Positions 34,474 through 43,356 of a stretch of DNA of 64,000 nt are shown in pieces. Below the pieces are notes generated by a model. The model ran no database searches and was not told the origin of the DNA. It was given only the letters and a program-made list of their open reading frames with translations. The stretch is taken from positions 62,001 to 126,000 of the forward strand of contig JAMQGV010000040.1 in assembly GCA_025994075.1 (NCBI GenBank), in the 5' to 3' direction. The position numbers and the translations under genes were made by a program. This DNA comes from Vicinamibacteria bacterium (GTDB lineage Bacteria; Acidobacteriota; Vicinamibacteria; Fen-336). Position 1 is the stretch's first letter. Every line of letters starts with the position of its first letter.

Positions 34474-35726
34474 CGCAGCGCCTCGATCGGGTCCTGGCGG
34501 GCGGCCTTGAGGGCGGGCCACAGGCCGAAGGCGATGCCGACCGCCGTCGAGACGCCGAAGCCGAGGCCGATCGACCACGCGGGCGCCGCCGCCTCGAACT
34601 CGAAGGCGACCCGCGCCAGCAGCGCGACGCCGAGCCCGAACGCGATGCCGAGCGCGCCGCCGACGCCGGTGAGCGTCACCGCCTCCAGCAGGAACTGGAC
34701 GGCGATGTCGCGCCGCGTCGCGCCCAGCGCCTTGCGGATGCCGATCTCGCGGGTGCGCTGGGTGACGTTGACCAGCATGATGTTCATCACGCCGACGCCG
34801 CCGACCAGCAGCGCGATGCCGGCGATGACCAGCATCGCCGCCGCGACGCCGCCGGTGATCTGCTGGAAGTTCTGCAGGTTGCCGACGCTCGTGAAGAGCG
34901 CGAAGTCGTTGTCCTGGCCGGGCCGCAGGCCGCGCCGCGCGCGCAGGATCGCGGTGCCCTCCTCGATCAGCGCGTCGAAGTCCTCGGGCCGCCGCGGCAC
35001 CGTCGCGATGTGGATGGTGTCGCCGCCGCCGTTCTTGACCTGCGGGAACTGCTCGTCGAAGGCGCTGATCGGGATCGCCACCTGGTTGTCCTGGCTGCCG
35101 CCGAGGAAGCTGCCCTTGCGCTCGAAGACGCCGATCACCCGGTAGGCGCGGCCGGCCACGGTGATCTCCTGGTCGATCGGGTCGCGGTGCGGGAACAGCG
35201 CGTCGACCACGTCGCCGCCGATCACGGCCACGGCCGCCGCGTGGCGCACGTCGGGCTCGCCGATGAAGCGGCCGTCTTCGACGAAGTGGCTGTTGGCCTG
35301 CGGGTACTCGTGGGCCGCGCCGAAGACGACGGGCTGGTTGGCCTCTTCGCGGCCGGCCTTGACGACGGCGCCGCCGAACAGGTAGCGCTCGGGCGACACC
35401 GCGCCCACGTAGCGCGAGAGGCGGCGGATCGCCTCGGCGTCCTCGATCGTCAGGTCGCGGCGGTTGCGCTGTTCCTCGGGGATCTGGTCGGGCCCGCCGA
35501 AGCGCGGCTCCCACTTCTGGAACTGCACGAGGTGGGTGCCGAACGAGGTGAAGGCGGCCGTGATGCGGTTGTTGAAGCCGACCACGAAGCTCACCATCAT
35601 GATGACGGTCGCGACGCCCGCCATCACGCCCAGCAGGGTGAGGAACGTGCGCAGCTTCTGGGTGCGCATCGCGTCGAGCGCGAAGCCGACGTTCTCGCGC
35701 AGGTTGAAGGCGACCCGGCGGCCCAT
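34464..35726 (-). CDS. MacB-type ABC transporter permease (second)
   Basis: 420 residues. One N-terminal helix (TFLTLLGVMAGVATVIMM) is followed by a MacB periplasmic core domain (about 55-285) and three C-terminal helices with the FtsX signature region (VNVTQRTREIGIRKALGATRRDI). The last residues PIEALRYE are typical. It follows the first permease gene after 1 bp. MacB-type proteins move antibiotics, peptides or lipoprotein-like cargo from the periplasm by mechanotransmission. Confidence 0.92.
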   Translation of the reverse strand: MGRRVAFNLRENVGFALDAMRTQKLRTFLTLLGVMAGVATVIMMVSFVVGFNNRITAAFTSFGTHLVQFQKWEPRFGGPDQIPEEQRNRRDLTIEDAEAIRRLSRYVGAVSPERYLFGGAVVKAGREEANQPVVFGAAHEYPQANSHFVEDGRFIGEPDVRHAAAVAVIGGDVVDALFPHRDPIDQEITVAGRAYRVIGVFERKGSFLGGSQDNQVAIPISAFDEQFPQVKNGGGDTIHIATVPRRPEDFDALIEEGTAILRARRGLRPGQDNDFALFTSVGNLQNFQQITGGVAAAMLVIAGIALLVGGVGVMNIMLVNVTQRTREIGIRKALGATRRDIAVQFLLEAVTLTGVGGALGIAFGLGVALLARVAFEFEAAAPAWSIGLGFGVSTAVGIAFGLWPALKAARQDPIEALRYE

Positions 35727-35727
35727 A

Positions 35728-36951
35728 TCAGGCCTCGCTCCGCAGCGCGTCCACCGGCGGCAGGTTGCTGGCCTGGCGCGCCGGCCAGTAGCCGGCCAGC
35801 AGCCCGACGACCAGCGACAGCGCGAGGCCCAGCGCGGCGATCGGCGGCGTCAGCGCGGCCGGGAACGACAGCCCGTTGCGCACGCCGAAGGCCATCACCA
35901 CGCCGACGCCGATGCCCGCGACGCCACCGAGCAGCGACAGCAGCGACGCCTCGAGCAGGAACTGGCGGCGGATGTCGCGCTTGCGCGCGCCGAGCGCCAG
36001 CCGCACGCCGATCTCGCGGGTGCGCTCGACGACCGCGACCAGCATGATGTTCATGATCACGATGCCGCCGACGCCCAGCGACACGGAGGCGATCAGCAGC
36101 GTCAGCAGGAACGTCGCGGCGGAGATCTGGCGCCAGAGCTGCTGCAGGTTCTCCGCGGTGACGACGCCGAAGGGGTCGGGCGCCCGGAACGAGGTGTGCC
36201 GCAGCGCGCGCAGCACGCCGCGCGCCTCGTCGACGGAGGCCTCGAGCCCCGGCACGCCGCCGCGCGCGCGCATCAGGATGTCGATCGAGTCGCGGCTGCC
36301 GAACTGGCGGCGGTAGGCCTGGAAAGGAACGTACACCTCGGCGTCGCGGCTCTGGCCGAGCGTGCGGCCCTGGCGGGCGATCAGGCCGATCACGCGGTAC
36401 GCGCGGCCGCCGACCAGCAGCTCGCGGCCGATCGGGTCGAGGTGGGGGTAGAGCTCGTCGCGCACGTCGGCGCCGATCACGGCCACCGCCTGGGCCGTGT
36501 CGTCCTCCGCGTCGGTGAAGTAGCGGCCGGCGACGACGTCGAGCCGCACCAGCGGGCCGTAGACCGCGCTGGTGCCGTGGACCTGGACGCCGCCGAGCCG
36601 GCGGTCGCGGAAGCGGACCGCCGTGCGGCTCGAGGCCTCGGCGGCGATCGACTCGGAGTGGCGCAGCAGCTCCTTCAGCTTCAGGTACTCGTCGTAATCG
36701 ATGTCCTTGCGCTTGAGCGCGTCGAGGAACTCCTCGCGGCCGCGGATGATGCCGAACTTGGTCAGCACCCAGACGTCGGGCGCCAGCTGGATCACCCGCT
36801 CCTGGACGTAGGCGTTGAGCCCGTTGATGACGGCGATCACCCCGGTCAGGGTGCCGACCCCGATGATGATGCCGAGCAGCGTCAGGAAGCTGCGCAGGCG
36901 ATGGGCCGAGATCGCCCGCAGCGACTCGCGCAGCAGCTCGCGGAGGTCCAT
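35728..36951 (-). CDS. MacB-type ABC transporter permease (first)
   Basis: 407 residues with the same layout as its neighbour: helix SFLTLLGIIIGVGTLTGVI, periplasmic core, then VERTREIGVRLALGARKRDI and three helices. No nucleotide-binding domain is fused at the N-terminus, unlike E. coli MacB. It lies 19 bp after the adaptor gene, so adaptor and both permeases form one operon. Two non-identical permeases suggest a heterodimer. Confidence 0.92.
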   Translation of the reverse strand: MDLRELLRESLRAISAHRLRSFLTLLGIIIGVGTLTGVIAVINGLNAYVQERVIQLAPDVWVLTKFGIIRGREEFLDALKRKDIDYDEYLKLKELLRHSESIAAEASSRTAVRFRDRRLGGVQVHGTSAVYGPLVRLDVVAGRYFTDAEDDTAQAVAVIGADVRDELYPHLDPIGRELLVGGRAYRVIGLIARQGRTLGQSRDAEVYVPFQAYRRQFGSRDSIDILMRARGGVPGLEASVDEARGVLRALRHTSFRAPDPFGVVTAENLQQLWRQISAATFLLTLLIASVSLGVGGIVIMNIMLVAVVERTREIGVRLALGARKRDIRRQFLLEASLLSLLGGVAGIGVGVVMAFGVRNGLSFPAALTPPIAALGLALSLVVGLLAGYWPARQASNLPPVDALRSEA

Positions 36952-36970
36952 GCCTCGCCTCGCGGCCTTC

Positions 36971-38188
36971 CTAGACCTGCGGCTCCTTCGGCTTCTCCTC
37001 GACGACGGCGTCGCCCGGGTTCAGCGTGCGCAGCGCCCGGAACGGGCCGGCGACGATCGACTCGCCGCCCTTCAGGCCCCCGGTCACCTCGATCGCCATC
37101 TCGCCGAGCAGGCCGGTCTCGATCTCGCGGAACGCGACCTTGCCGCCGTCGACGACGTAGACGCCCTCGACTTCCTTGCGCGGGCCCGTGCGCTTCTCGC
37201 CAGGCTTGCTCTCCTCGTCGCGCAGGACCAGCGCCTGGATCGGCACCGTCAGCGCGCCGGCGCGGAATCCGGTCAGCACGTCGGCCTGCACCGACAGCCC
37301 CGGCTTGATGCCCTCGGGCGGGTCCTGGATCTGCACCTTGACCAGGAACTTGATCGCCTCGTTCTGGGCCGTCGTGCCCGCCGTGCGCTGGATCGGGCTG
37401 CTGCCGACCTCCGTCACCACGCCGTCGAACGTGCGATTGGGGTAGGCGTCGATCCGCACCCGCGCCTGCTGCCCCACCTTGACGGCAGGGATCGAGGTCT
37501 CGTCCACCTCCAGCTCCGTCTCGACGACCGACATGTCCGAGATCTGCAGCAGCACGGTGCCCGGGCTGTTCTGGATGCCGATCACCGCGACCTCGCCCTC
37601 CTCGACGCGGCGGGCGGTGACGATGCCGTCCATCGGCGAGCGCACCGTGGTCTTGGCGACCAGGTCCTGGGCGCTCTCCAGCGAGGCGCCCGCCTGCTCC
37701 ACCCTCCGCTCGAGCGCCAGCACCGAAGCCCGCGTGGTGGCCGCGGTCGTGCGTGCCCGCTCGAGGTCCGCGGACGGGAGAATGCCGGCGTCGTGGTTGC
37801 TGCGCGCCCGCTCGAGGTCGGCGTCGGCGAGCTGCGCCTGGGCCCGCGCCGACTCCAGCTCGCGAGAGAGGGCCGCCCGCGCCAGCTCGTTGCTGCGGGC
37901 ATTGGCGCGCGGGCTGACCGGGTCGATCTGGAGCAGGAACTGCCCCTTCTTGACGCGATCGCCTTCTTCGACCGCGAGGGCCACCACCTGGCCGGCGATG
38001 GTGGCCGAGATGTCGACCTTCTTCTGGGCCTGGACCCGGCCGTTGGCCGAGACCTTCGCCTGCAGGTCCTCGCGCCCGACCTTGGCGAGCTGGACCTCGG
38101 TGGGCTGCGGCCCCCGGTTGCGGGCCATCAGGCCGCCCAGCCCGGACAGCACGACGACGGCGATCACGGCGACGCGACGGCGCTTCAT
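36971..38188 (-). CDS. HlyD/MacA-type periplasmic adaptor
   Basis: 405 residues. A membrane anchor near the start (AVIAVVVLSGLGGLMA) is followed by a split barrel-sandwich domain (DISATIAGQVVALAVEEGDRV ... SPMDGIVTARRVEEGEVA), a coiled-coil hairpin (about 95-170) and a beta-barrel domain. It would connect the MacB-type permeases to an outer-membrane channel. It is the first gene of the operon; no TolC-like or ATPase gene is beside it in this window. Confidence 0.92.
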   Translation of the reverse strand: MKRRRVAVIAVVVLSGLGGLMARNRGPQPTEVQLAKVGREDLQAKVSANGRVQAQKKVDISATIAGQVVALAVEEGDRVKKGQFLLQIDPVSPRANARSNELARAALSRELESARAQAQLADADLERARSNHDAGILPSADLERARTTAATTRASVLALERRVEQAGASLESAQDLVAKTTVRSPMDGIVTARRVEEGEVAVIGIQNSPGTVLLQISDMSVVETELEVDETSIPAVKVGQQARVRIDAYPNRTFDGVVTEVGSSPIQRTAGTTAQNEAIKFLVKVQIQDPPEGIKPGLSVQADVLTGFRAGALTVPIQALVLRDEESKPGEKRTGPRKEVEGVYVVDGGKVAFREIETGLLGEMAIEVTGGLKGGESIVAGPFRALRTLNPGDAVVEEKPKEPQV

Positions 38189-38234
38189 GGGGGCCTCGAA
38201 CCGGGAAATGGCCGCCCGAGCGGACGGGCCACGC

Positions 38235-39272
38235 TCAACCGCTTGTACGAGTCGCCCGTCCCGGTTGTTCCGGCCCGCGTGCGCGGCGCCAGGCCCCGGG
38301 GGCGACGCCGACCTCGCGCTTGAACGCGCGGGAGAACGCGGCCTCGCTCTCGTAGCCGACCTCGAGCGCGATCTCGACGACCTTGGCCGCCGTGTCGCGC
38401 AGGCGCCCGGCGGCGAGCTGCATGCGCCAGCGCGTCAGGTACTGCATCGGCGGCTGGCCGATGAAGTGGACGAAGCGCTCGTGCAGCGCCGAGCGCGAGA
38501 GCCCCGCTGCATCGCCCAGCTTCTCGAGCGTCCACGGGTCGCCCGGACGCTCGTGCAGCAGCGCCAGGGCACGGCCCACGGCCGGGTCGCGCAGGCCGGC
38601 CAGCCACCCGGTCTCCTCGGCCGGCAGCGAGTCGACGTGGCGGCGCAGCACCTCGACGAACAGCATCTCGCTCATCCGCTCGAGCACGGCCTCGCCGCCG
38701 GCGCGTCTTTCGCTCGACTCGTCGGCGACGGCCCGCAGCAGGGCCCCGACCCAGGACCCCGCCCCCAGCGTGGAGCCGGACACGCGCAGCACCCGCGGCA
38801 ACGCCGCCAGCAGCGGGTTGAACGGGCGCGAATCGAGGCCGAGGAAACCGCACACCAGGGTCGCGGACTCGCCGCCCGCGTCGCCGCGCCCGGTGCCCGG
38901 CCGCACCGTGGTGCCCGACACGGTCAGCGCATACGGGAGCTGGGGCGGGCGCGGCGCGAAGAAGAGCTCGCGGTCGTCCGCCCCGCGCAGGCCGGGCGCG
39001 CTCGACAGCACGTGGGCGTCGCCCTGCGGGAACAGGATCACGTCGCCGGCCTCGAGCCGCAGCGGCGGCTCGCCCACGAGCGCCCCGTAGCAGGAACCCG
39101 CGACGACGCCGTGGAACTCGATCATGTGCTCGGCGCCGGGCAGGATCGCGGGCAGGATCTCGCGCGCGGGCGGGGCTTCGGCCACCCAGGGCGCGGCTCC
39201 TTCGACGTGATAGAAGAGCGCGCCGCGCAGGCGCACGGCACGCAGCAGGTCGGACAGCGTGTCCCCGCTCAC
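38235..39272 (-). CDS. AraC-family regulator with cupin_6 sensor domain
   Basis: 345 residues. I placed the start at the GTG at 39272, giving SGDTLSDLLRAVRLRGALFYHVE, the normal beginning of this subfamily, with GAGGTGGT upstream. The N-terminal cupin (about 1-190) is followed by two HTH motifs in the AraC domain (about 245-335: WTLEKLGDAAGLSRSALHERF, VEIALEVGYESEAAFSRAFKRE). It is divergent from the methyltransferase and receptor genes and may control them (inference from position). Confidence 0.9.
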   Translation of the reverse strand: MSGDTLSDLLRAVRLRGALFYHVEGAAPWVAEAPPAREILPAILPGAEHMIEFHGVVAGSCYGALVGEPPLRLEAGDVILFPQGDAHVLSSAPGLRGADDRELFFAPRPPQLPYALTVSGTTVRPGTGRGDAGGESATLVCGFLGLDSRPFNPLLAALPRVLRVSGSTLGAGSWVGALLRAVADESSERRAGGEAVLERMSEMLFVEVLRRHVDSLPAEETGWLAGLRDPAVGRALALLHERPGDPWTLEKLGDAAGLSRSALHERFVHFIGQPPMQYLTRWRMQLAAGRLRDTAAKVVEIALEVGYESEAAFSRAFKREVGVAPGAWRRARGPEQPGRATRTSG

Positions 39273-39383
39273 AGCCACCACCTCGTTGTGGACGATCGGG
39301 CAAGTGTTGGCGACGCCCGGCCATACGTCAACCGCTTCGAAGGCGGATCTTCGCGGTGTTCCAAGGCAAGGAGATCCGAGAAG

Positions 39384-40205
39384 ATGAACGCGCTTTCCGC
39401 CCCCGCCCCCGACCTGGCCGCCATCAAGACGCGCCAGCACGCGACCTGGTCCGCCGGCGACTTCGGCCGCATCGGCGTCCGTTTGCAGAGCGTCGGCGAG
39501 TCGTTGTGCGAGGCGGTCGACCTGCAGGCCGTCGACCGCGTGCTCGACGTGGCCGCCGGCAACGGCAACGCCTCGCTGGCCGCCGCCCGCCACTTCGCGG
39601 ACGTGACCTCGACCGACTACGTGCACGCGCTGCTGGTCCAGGGCCGCGTCCGCGCCGAGGCGGACCGGCTGCCGATCACGTTCGAGATCGCGGACGCCGA
39701 GGCGCTGCCATTCGCCGACGGCTCGTTCGACGTGGCGCTCTCGACCTTCGGCGTGATGTTCGCGCCCGACCAGGCGCGCGCTGCGGCCGAACTGCTGCGC
39801 GTGGTGCGCCCGGGCGGCAGGATCGGGCTCGCCAACTGGACGCCGTCCGGGTTCATCGGCGGCCTGTTCGACCTGATGGCCACCTTCGTGCCCCCGCCCG
39901 CGGGCCTGCGCTCGCCGATGGAGTGGGGCACGGCCGGCCGGCTCGAGGAGCTGTTCGGGGAGCACGCCGCCGAGATCCGGGCGACGCCCCGCACCTACAC
40001 CTTCCGCTACCGCTCGGCCGAGCACTGGATCGAGGTGTTCCGCAACTGGTACGGCCCCACCCACAAGGCCTTCGCGGCGCTCGACGAGCCCGGCCGCGAG
40101 GTGCTGCACGCCACGCTGCTCGAGTTCCTCGGCCGCTGGAACCGCGCCGGCGACCGCGCGCTGTGCATCCCCGCCGAGTACCTGGAGGTGGTCGTCGTCC
40201 GCTAG
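39384..40205 (+). CDS. Class I SAM-dependent methyltransferase
   Basis: 273 residues from the ATG at 39384 with AAGGAG upstream. The SAM-binding motif VLDVAAGNGNASLAAAR, an acidic post-II segment (FEIADAEALPFADGSFDVALSTFGVMFAPD) and LLRVVRPGGRIGLANW place it in the UbiE/Methyltransf_11 group. The substrate is unknown. It is divergent from the AraC regulator and followed after 54 bp by the TonB-dependent receptor gene. Confidence 0.9.
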   Translation: MNALSAPAPDLAAIKTRQHATWSAGDFGRIGVRLQSVGESLCEAVDLQAVDRVLDVAAGNGNASLAAARHFADVTSTDYVHALLVQGRVRAEADRLPITFEIADAEALPFADGSFDVALSTFGVMFAPDQARAAAELLRVVRPGGRIGLANWTPSGFIGGLFDLMATFVPPPAGLRSPMEWGTAGRLEELFGEHAAEIRATPRTYTFRYRSAEHWIEVFRNWYGPTHKAFAALDEPGREVLHATLLEFLGRWNRAGDRALCIPAEYLEVVVVR

Positions 40206-40216
40206 TGGGGCGGGTG

Positions 40217-40222
40217 TACACT
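40217..40222 (+). promoter_or_regulatory. Putative -10 for the second TonB-dependent receptor gene
   Basis: TACACT preceded by TG lies 37 nt before the ATG at 40260; the leader contains AAAAAGGGGAA as ribosome-binding site. Confidence 0.4.
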
Positions 40223-40259
40223 CGCGGCGCTCGCCCACTCATCCAAAAAGGGGAACGCC

Positions 40260-42533
40260 ATGCCGAACCGACGGCCGTACGCGACGCGCGGGCTCGCCGC
40301 GCTCGCCGCCTTCGCCCTGCTGGCTCCCGCGGGATACGCCCAGGCCCCGGAGCCCACGCCCACCCCCGAGGTTCCGAAGCTGCTCGAGGAGGTCACGGTC
40401 ACCGCCCAGAAGCGCGAGGAGAACATCCAGGACATCCCGCTCTCCGTCACCTCGCTCGACGCCGACAAGCTGTCGCTGCTCTACGCGGGCGCGGCCGACG
40501 TCAAGGCGCTCTCGGCGCGGGTGCCGAGCCTGCTGCTCGAGTCCTCGTTCGGCCGCGCCTTCCCCCGCTTCTACATCCGCGGGCTGGGCAACACCGACTT
40601 CGACCTCAACGCCTCGCAGCCGGTGTCGATGATCGTCGACGAGATCGTGCTCGAGAACCCGGTGGTCAAGGGCAAGCCGCTGTTCGACCTGCAGCGCACC
40701 GAGGTGCTGCGCGGGCCGCAGGGCTCGCTGTTCGGCCGCAACACGCCGGCGGGCATCGTCAAGTTCGAGACCGTCAAGCCCTCGCGCGAGCTCGACGGCT
40801 TCGCGCGCGTCTCGTACGGGACCTACGACAACGTCGACTTCAAGGGCGCGGTCGGCGGGCCGCTGTCCGACACGGTGTCGGCGCGCGTCTCGCTGCTCTA
40901 CCAGCAGCAGTCGGACTGGATCGAGAACACCTTCACGGGCGAGGAGAACGCGCTCGGCGGCCACGACACCTGGGCGTTCCGCGGCCAGCTCCTGTGGGAG
41001 CCGAACGAGCGCTTCAGCGCGCTGCTCAAGGTGGACGGCTGGAGCCTCGACGGCACCGCCCGCATCTTCCGCGCCAACATCCTGCAGAAGGGCAGCAACG
41101 ACCTCGTCTCCGGCTACCGCCAGGACCAGGTGGCGCAGGACGGGCTCAACGAGCAGGACATCGACGCCTTCGGCGGCGCGCTGAAGGTCGAGTACGACAT
41201 GGGCGAAGCGACGCTGACCTCGATCACGGGCTTCGAGACGCTGGAGATGTACAGCCGCGGCGACATCGACGGCGGCTTCGGCGCCGTCTTCGCTCCGCCT
41301 TCGGGGCCGGGCCTGATCCCGTTCCCCTCCGAGAGCGCGGACGGGCTGCCCAAGCTCGACCAGTTCACCCAGGAGCTGCGCGTCGCCAGCAAGCCGGGCG
41401 GCGAGTGGGACTGGCTGGTCGGCGCCTACTACTTCAAGGAGGAACTGAAGGCCGAGACCTTCAGCTACGCCTCGCTGGCGCCCGGCAACCCGCAGGACGG
41501 TTACGCGTTCCAGACCCAGGACGCGAAGTCGTGGGCGCTGTTCGCCTCGCTCGACTACCACCCGAGCGAGCGGCTGTCGCTCAAGGGCGGGCTGCGCTAC
41601 ACGACCGACGAGAAGGAGTTCAGCGCGGAGCGCCCGGACCCGACCTTCCAGCTCCCGACGACGCGGCCGATCGAGGTGGCGACCGACGCCGACCTCGTCA
41701 CCTGGGACTTCGCGGCGACGTACGAGGCGAACGAGAACGTGAACCTCTACGGCCGCGTCGGCACCGGGTTCCGCGCGCCGTCGATCCAGGGCCGCATCCT
41801 CTTCTGCGCCGACTTCGAGGGCGGCGTCAACCCGGCGACCAACTGCGTCTCCGTCGCCGACGAGGAGAAGCTGACCTCGTTCGAGGTCGGCGTGAAGACC
41901 CGCGTCTCCGACAAGGTCCGCTTCAACGTGGGCGGCTTCTACTACACCGTCGACGGCCAGCAGATCGTGGCGGTCGGCGGCCAGTTCAACACCGCGACCC
42001 TGCTCAACGCCGACAAGACGAAGGGCTACGGCCTCGAGGTCGACCTCGACTGGGCGCCGGCGGCGGAGTGGCTCGTCACGCTCGGCGGCTCGTACAACAA
42101 GACCGAGATCGACGACCCGCGGCTGTCGGTCGCGGCCTGCGGCGGCGGCTGCACGGTGCTCGACCCGGTGGCGAACGGCCTGGCCAGCGTCGACGGCAAC
42201 GCGCTGCCCCACGCGCCGAAGTGGATCCTGAGCGGCATCGTCGACTACCGGAAGGTGCTCGGGACGCGCGGCGTGCTGAAGGCCAGCGCCGACTTCACGT
42301 ACCACAGCGAGAAGAGCTTCTTCCTCTACGAGTCGACCGAGTTCGTCGCCGACGCGCTCGAGATCGGCGCCCGGCTCGGCTACACGTTCGCCCAGGGCAA
42401 GTGGGAAGTGGCCGCCTTCGGCCGCAACCTGGCCGACGCCGAGATCGTCCAGAACGGCATCGACTTCAACAACCTGACCGGCATGACCAACGAGCCGCGC
42501 ACGATCGGCCTCGAGCTGGTGCGCCGCTTCTAG
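40260..42533 (+). CDS. TonB-dependent receptor, FecA/siderophore-like without regulatory domain
   Basis: 757 residues. A signal peptide ends near PAGYAQ and a TonB-box-like segment (EEVTVTAQKREENIQDIP) opens the plug, whose middle has RFYIRGLGNTDFD. The barrel ends in RTIGLELVRRF with the terminal Phe. This style of receptor, with VTAQKREENIQDIPLSVT, is most common in Proteobacteria such as sphingomonads and differs from the Oar-like receptor at 3795-6782. Two cysteine pairs lie in extracellular loop positions (FCADFEGG and NCVSV; ACGGGCTVL). The substrate is unknown. It follows a methyltransferase and an AraC gene. Confidence 0.92.
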   Translation: MPNRRPYATRGLAALAAFALLAPAGYAQAPEPTPTPEVPKLLEEVTVTAQKREENIQDIPLSVTSLDADKLSLLYAGAADVKALSARVPSLLLESSFGRAFPRFYIRGLGNTDFDLNASQPVSMIVDEIVLENPVVKGKPLFDLQRTEVLRGPQGSLFGRNTPAGIVKFETVKPSRELDGFARVSYGTYDNVDFKGAVGGPLSDTVSARVSLLYQQQSDWIENTFTGEENALGGHDTWAFRGQLLWEPNERFSALLKVDGWSLDGTARIFRANILQKGSNDLVSGYRQDQVAQDGLNEQDIDAFGGALKVEYDMGEATLTSITGFETLEMYSRGDIDGGFGAVFAPPSGPGLIPFPSESADGLPKLDQFTQELRVASKPGGEWDWLVGAYYFKEELKAETFSYASLAPGNPQDGYAFQTQDAKSWALFASLDYHPSERLSLKGGLRYTTDEKEFSAERPDPTFQLPTTRPIEVATDADLVTWDFAATYEANENVNLYGRVGTGFRAPSIQGRILFCADFEGGVNPATNCVSVADEEKLTSFEVGVKTRVSDKVRFNVGGFYYTVDGQQIVAVGGQFNTATLLNADKTKGYGLEVDLDWAPAAEWLVTLGGSYNKTEIDDPRLSVAACGGGCTVLDPVANGLASVDGNALPHAPKWILSGIVDYRKVLGTRGVLKASADFTYHSEKSFFLYESTEFVADALEIGARLGYTFAQGKWEVAAFGRNLADAEIVQNGIDFNNLTGMTNEPRTIGLELVRRF

Positions 42534-42550
42534 GCCGCGTCTCTCCGTTC

Positions 42551-42585
42551 GCCGGCGCCGGGGTTCAGCGAGCCCTGGCGCCGGC
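42551..42585. terminator. Long GC-rich hairpin between convergent genes, probable terminator
   Basis: GCCGGCGCC (42551-42559) pairs exactly with GGCGCCGGC (42577-42585), extended inward by GGG/CCC around a short loop. It lies 18 bp after the receptor stop and overlaps the end of the convergent TPR gene. Confidence 0.6.
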
Positions 42586-43356
42586 GCCGGTTCGCTCGCG
42601 GCGCACCGCGTCGACCGCGAGCCACTCCGCCGCGTCCTGGGGCACGACGGCAGCCGCGGCCGCCCACAGCGCCTCGGCCTCGCGCGCGCCTTTCGTCCCG
42701 TCGATCAGCGGCAGGCCGCGCGCGCACTCGACCAGCACCGTCGGGCTGTGCGGCGCGAGCTCTTGCGCGCGGCGGAAGCAGTCGCGCCCGGCGCCGGCGT
42801 CGGCGCCCTGAACGCGCGCCAGCAGCCGCCCCACCTTGCCGATCACCTCGGCGTGGAACGCCCCGAGGGTCGCCAGCGCGTCCGCGTGGTCCGGCTCGAT
42901 CGCGAGCGCGGCGTCGAGCGCGGCCTTGATCCGGCCGCCGAGGCCACGCGCGAGGGCCACCGCCACGCTGATCTCCTGGCTGTAGCGGCCGAGGGCGTGG
43001 GCCAGCCAGTAGTGGGCGCTCGCGTTGCCCGGCTCGGCCGCGCGATGCTCCTCCGCCCGCTCGACGACCTCGAGCAGCAACGCCAGGCGCCGCTCCGCGT
43101 CGGGCTCCAGGTAGGTGGCGTAGATCGTCTGCGCCTTGTGGGCGCAGGTGAGTCCCGCCGCGCCCGCCTTCAGCCCGGCGTCGACCGCGCGCTCGAGCTC
43201 GCCGCAGTGGAAGTGGCCCCACGCCGCCTGCACGTCCGGGTCGCGCGGCCACGGCTCCAGGTCGGCGCGGTGCAACCGCTTCCAGTGCTTCTTCAGGCTC
43301 GCGGCGTCGTGGCGGAACGCGTTCGCGTCGCCGGGGAACGGCTTCCATCGCGCCAT
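42565..43356 (-). CDS. TPR-like hypothetical protein, last gene of the korAB operon
   Basis: 263 residues. The conserved opening MARWKPFPGDANAFRHDAA, then LKKHWKRLHRADLEPWPRDP, is followed by tetratricopeptide-like helices (AWGHFHCGELERAVDAGLKAG, ALAIEPDHADALATLGAFHAEVIGK, CFRRAQELAPHSPTVLVE). I associate similar proteins mostly with Burkholderiales, function unknown. It has no leader and is probably cytoplasmic. Its ATG overlaps the stop of the ferredoxin-hydroxylase gene by one base (TGATG), so the two are co-translated. Confidence 0.75.
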   Translation of the reverse strand: MARWKPFPGDANAFRHDAASLKKHWKRLHRADLEPWPRDPDVQAAWGHFHCGELERAVDAGLKAGAAGLTCAHKAQTIYATYLEPDAERRLALLLEVVERAEEHRAAEPGNASAHYWLAHALGRYSQEISVAVALARGLGGRIKAALDAALAIEPDHADALATLGAFHAEVIGKVGRLLARVQGADAGAGRDCFRRAQELAPHSPTVLVECARGLPLIDGTKGAREAEALWAAAAAVVPQDAAEWLAVDAVRRERTGAGARAR

